Source of the DNA: Actinobacteria bacterium UBA3086
GTDB taxonomy: Bacteria > Actinomycetota > Coriobacteriia > Anaerosomatales > UBA3086
Direction: 5' to 3'
Assembly: GCA_002367305.1 (NCBI GenBank)
Contig: DFBG01000025.1
Coordinates: 1,866-8,491 of the forward strand
DNA: 6,626 nt
This document shows, one piece after another, positions 5,819 to 6,626 of this stretch. A model generated the notes under the pieces. The model searched no databases. It had not been told where the DNA came from and saw nothing but the letters and a program-made list of their open reading frames with translations. The position numbers and the translations under genes were made by a program. The stretch's first letter is position 1. Every line of letters begins with the position of its first letter.

Positions 5819-6540
5819 CACTGAATCGCCTCGCCATACACCAGCACGGGCGCCTCTTTTGCGGGTACGGTAACGCTGTCGGAAACTTTGATCTCTACGG
5901 TCACGCCAGGAAACGTGGTCAGAGTCGTTCGAATGCCGCCGGGCAAAGTGAGCGCCTGTTCGAGATCACTAGGAAGCCCGATCGCCTCAACTTCATACAC
6001 CTTTGAGAACGACCGCCCTTCGACCGACACGCGACCATTGCCACCGCCAAAACCGGAACGCGCATCCAAACGCACGCCGTTGACCGCGATCGCTTCAGCC
6101 CCGCCGGTTCGAAGTTCGTGTATCAAAGCCACAAAGTCCTGCGGAAGCAGAACACGATCGGGATCACCGATTTCTACGATGATCCCGGGTCCGGTCGCCA
6201 CTTCGAGGCCAGCAATCAGTCTCAGTGCATTCAGCTCACGCGTCGCCTCATTGAGGACCTCGGTACGACTGGCAGTATCTCGTTCCGCATCCAGGACACG
6301 GGCTTGCAGCCTCATGACCTCATCTCGCAGGGAAACGTTCTCCACGGTGATCTCCTGAATGATGATCGCCAAGTCCTGATCTGACTGTCCTTCAAGGCTC
6401 TGAGTGACCGTGTCATTGCCACGCCACTGTGCTACGAGCAAGAACCCGACCAAGAGAAGCCCGATCACCAAGCTCGCGGTCAACCGCGCGTCGTGAAAAC
6501 TGCGACCCACGACCCGCTCTGACGCGTGCAGTGCACGCAT
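5818..6540 (-). CDS. DUF881 family membrane protein with coiled coil (YlxW/YlxX-like)
   Basis: 240 residues from the ATG at 6538-6540. A short basic N-terminus precedes a membrane helix (about 20-38). A coiled-coil-like segment rich in Glu, Arg and Leu follows (about 50-108), then the DUF881 domain (about 110-225), with GPGIIVEIGD (117-126), the characteristic GGAEAIAVNGVRL (146-158), and VPAKEAPVLVYG near the end. The domain should be outside the membrane. The family is widespread in Actinomycetota and Bacillota and often lies near division genes (ylxW/ylxX in Bacillus, next to crgA in mycobacteria); its biochemical role is unknown. GAGGA lies 4 bases before this ATG. The frame stays open to the window edge with earlier GTGs at 6598-6600 and 6607-6609, so a longer N-terminus or a start beyond 6626 is possible. 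The stop overlaps the VanW start by one base, indicating translational coupling. Confidence 0.85.
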   Translation of the reverse strand: MRALHASERVVGRSFHDARLTASLVIGLLLVGFLLVAQWRGNDTVTQSLEGQSDQDLAIIIQEITVENVSLRDEVMRLQARVLDAERDTASRTEVLNEATRELNALRLIAGLEVATGPGIIVEIGDPDRVLLPQDFVALIHELRTGGAEAIAVNGVRLDARSGFGGGNGRVSVEGRSFSKVYEVEAIGLPSDLEQALTLPGGIRTTLTTFPGVTVEIKVSDSVTVPAKEAPVLVYGEAIQ

Positions 6541-6626
6541 CGATTCCTCACGCAGGTGCAGAAGGGTGCCGCCATGCTCCTCGTTGACCTCTTGCGGCAC
6601 TACTCCCACCCCCGCCGCTTGAACAA

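Noticed and set aside
5454..6358. Open frames of 139 and 156 codons on the plus strand opposite VanW and DUF881 genes
   Set aside because: Ser/Thr/Arg/Pro-rich translations with no domain signal; the minus-strand products are recognisable families.

Overview
The window reads as chromosomal DNA from a moderately GC-rich bacterium. The best guess is an Actinomycetota lineage of the anaerobic Coriobacteriia type. This rests on the gene mix: a DUF881 membrane protein, a VanW/G5 wall protein, a paaK-type ligase paired with a double-ACT protein, and a competence/type IV-like pilin. It is an inference; no rRNA or marker gene is present. There are seven protein genes, tightly packed. No tRNA, rRNA, CRISPR array, insertion sequence or phage gene was seen.

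Left part (1-873). The 5' two-thirds or so of a D-alanyl-D-alanine carboxypeptidase gene runs leftwards off the window edge. Its complete signal peptide and all three penicillin-binding-protein motifs lie inside. A roughly 130-base AT-richer spacer separates it from the divergent rightward genes and holds a candidate leftward promoter and a short inverted repeat.

Rightward pair (874-2092). A small prepilin with a class III signal (G|FTLAE) and four cysteines is followed 28 bases later by a four-helix membrane protein with a degenerate GGDEF domain. The catalytic signature reads DDGRF, but the c-di-GMP inhibitory-site RxxD is kept in its exact place. This suggests a c-di-GMP receptor rather than a cyclase, possibly linked to the pilin.

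Leftward operon (6626 down to 2077). Four genes lie head to tail: DUF881 membrane/coiled-coil protein, VanW-family wall protein (two peptidoglycan-binding-like domains, VanW domain with conserved Cys, G5 domain), phenylacetate-CoA-ligase-like enzyme, and double-ACT protein. Junctions are a 1-base overlap (TGATG), 42 bases and 13 bases, with no visible terminator between them. The first two genes belong to the envelope. The last two form the known aryl-CoA-ligase/ACT module of anaerobic aromatic amino-acid metabolism, without the usual iorAB partners in view. The last gene overlaps the GGDEF-like gene tail to tail by 16 bases.

A possible theme is peptidoglycan remodelling. The carboxypeptidase trims pentapeptides to tetrapeptides, which are the donor for L,D-transpeptidation, and VanW-domain proteins have been reported to catalyse 3-3 cross-linking. 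The two genes are in separate transcription units, so this link is only suggestive. I see no clearly new multi-gene system. The most unusual item is the pilin plus degenerate GGDEF pair.
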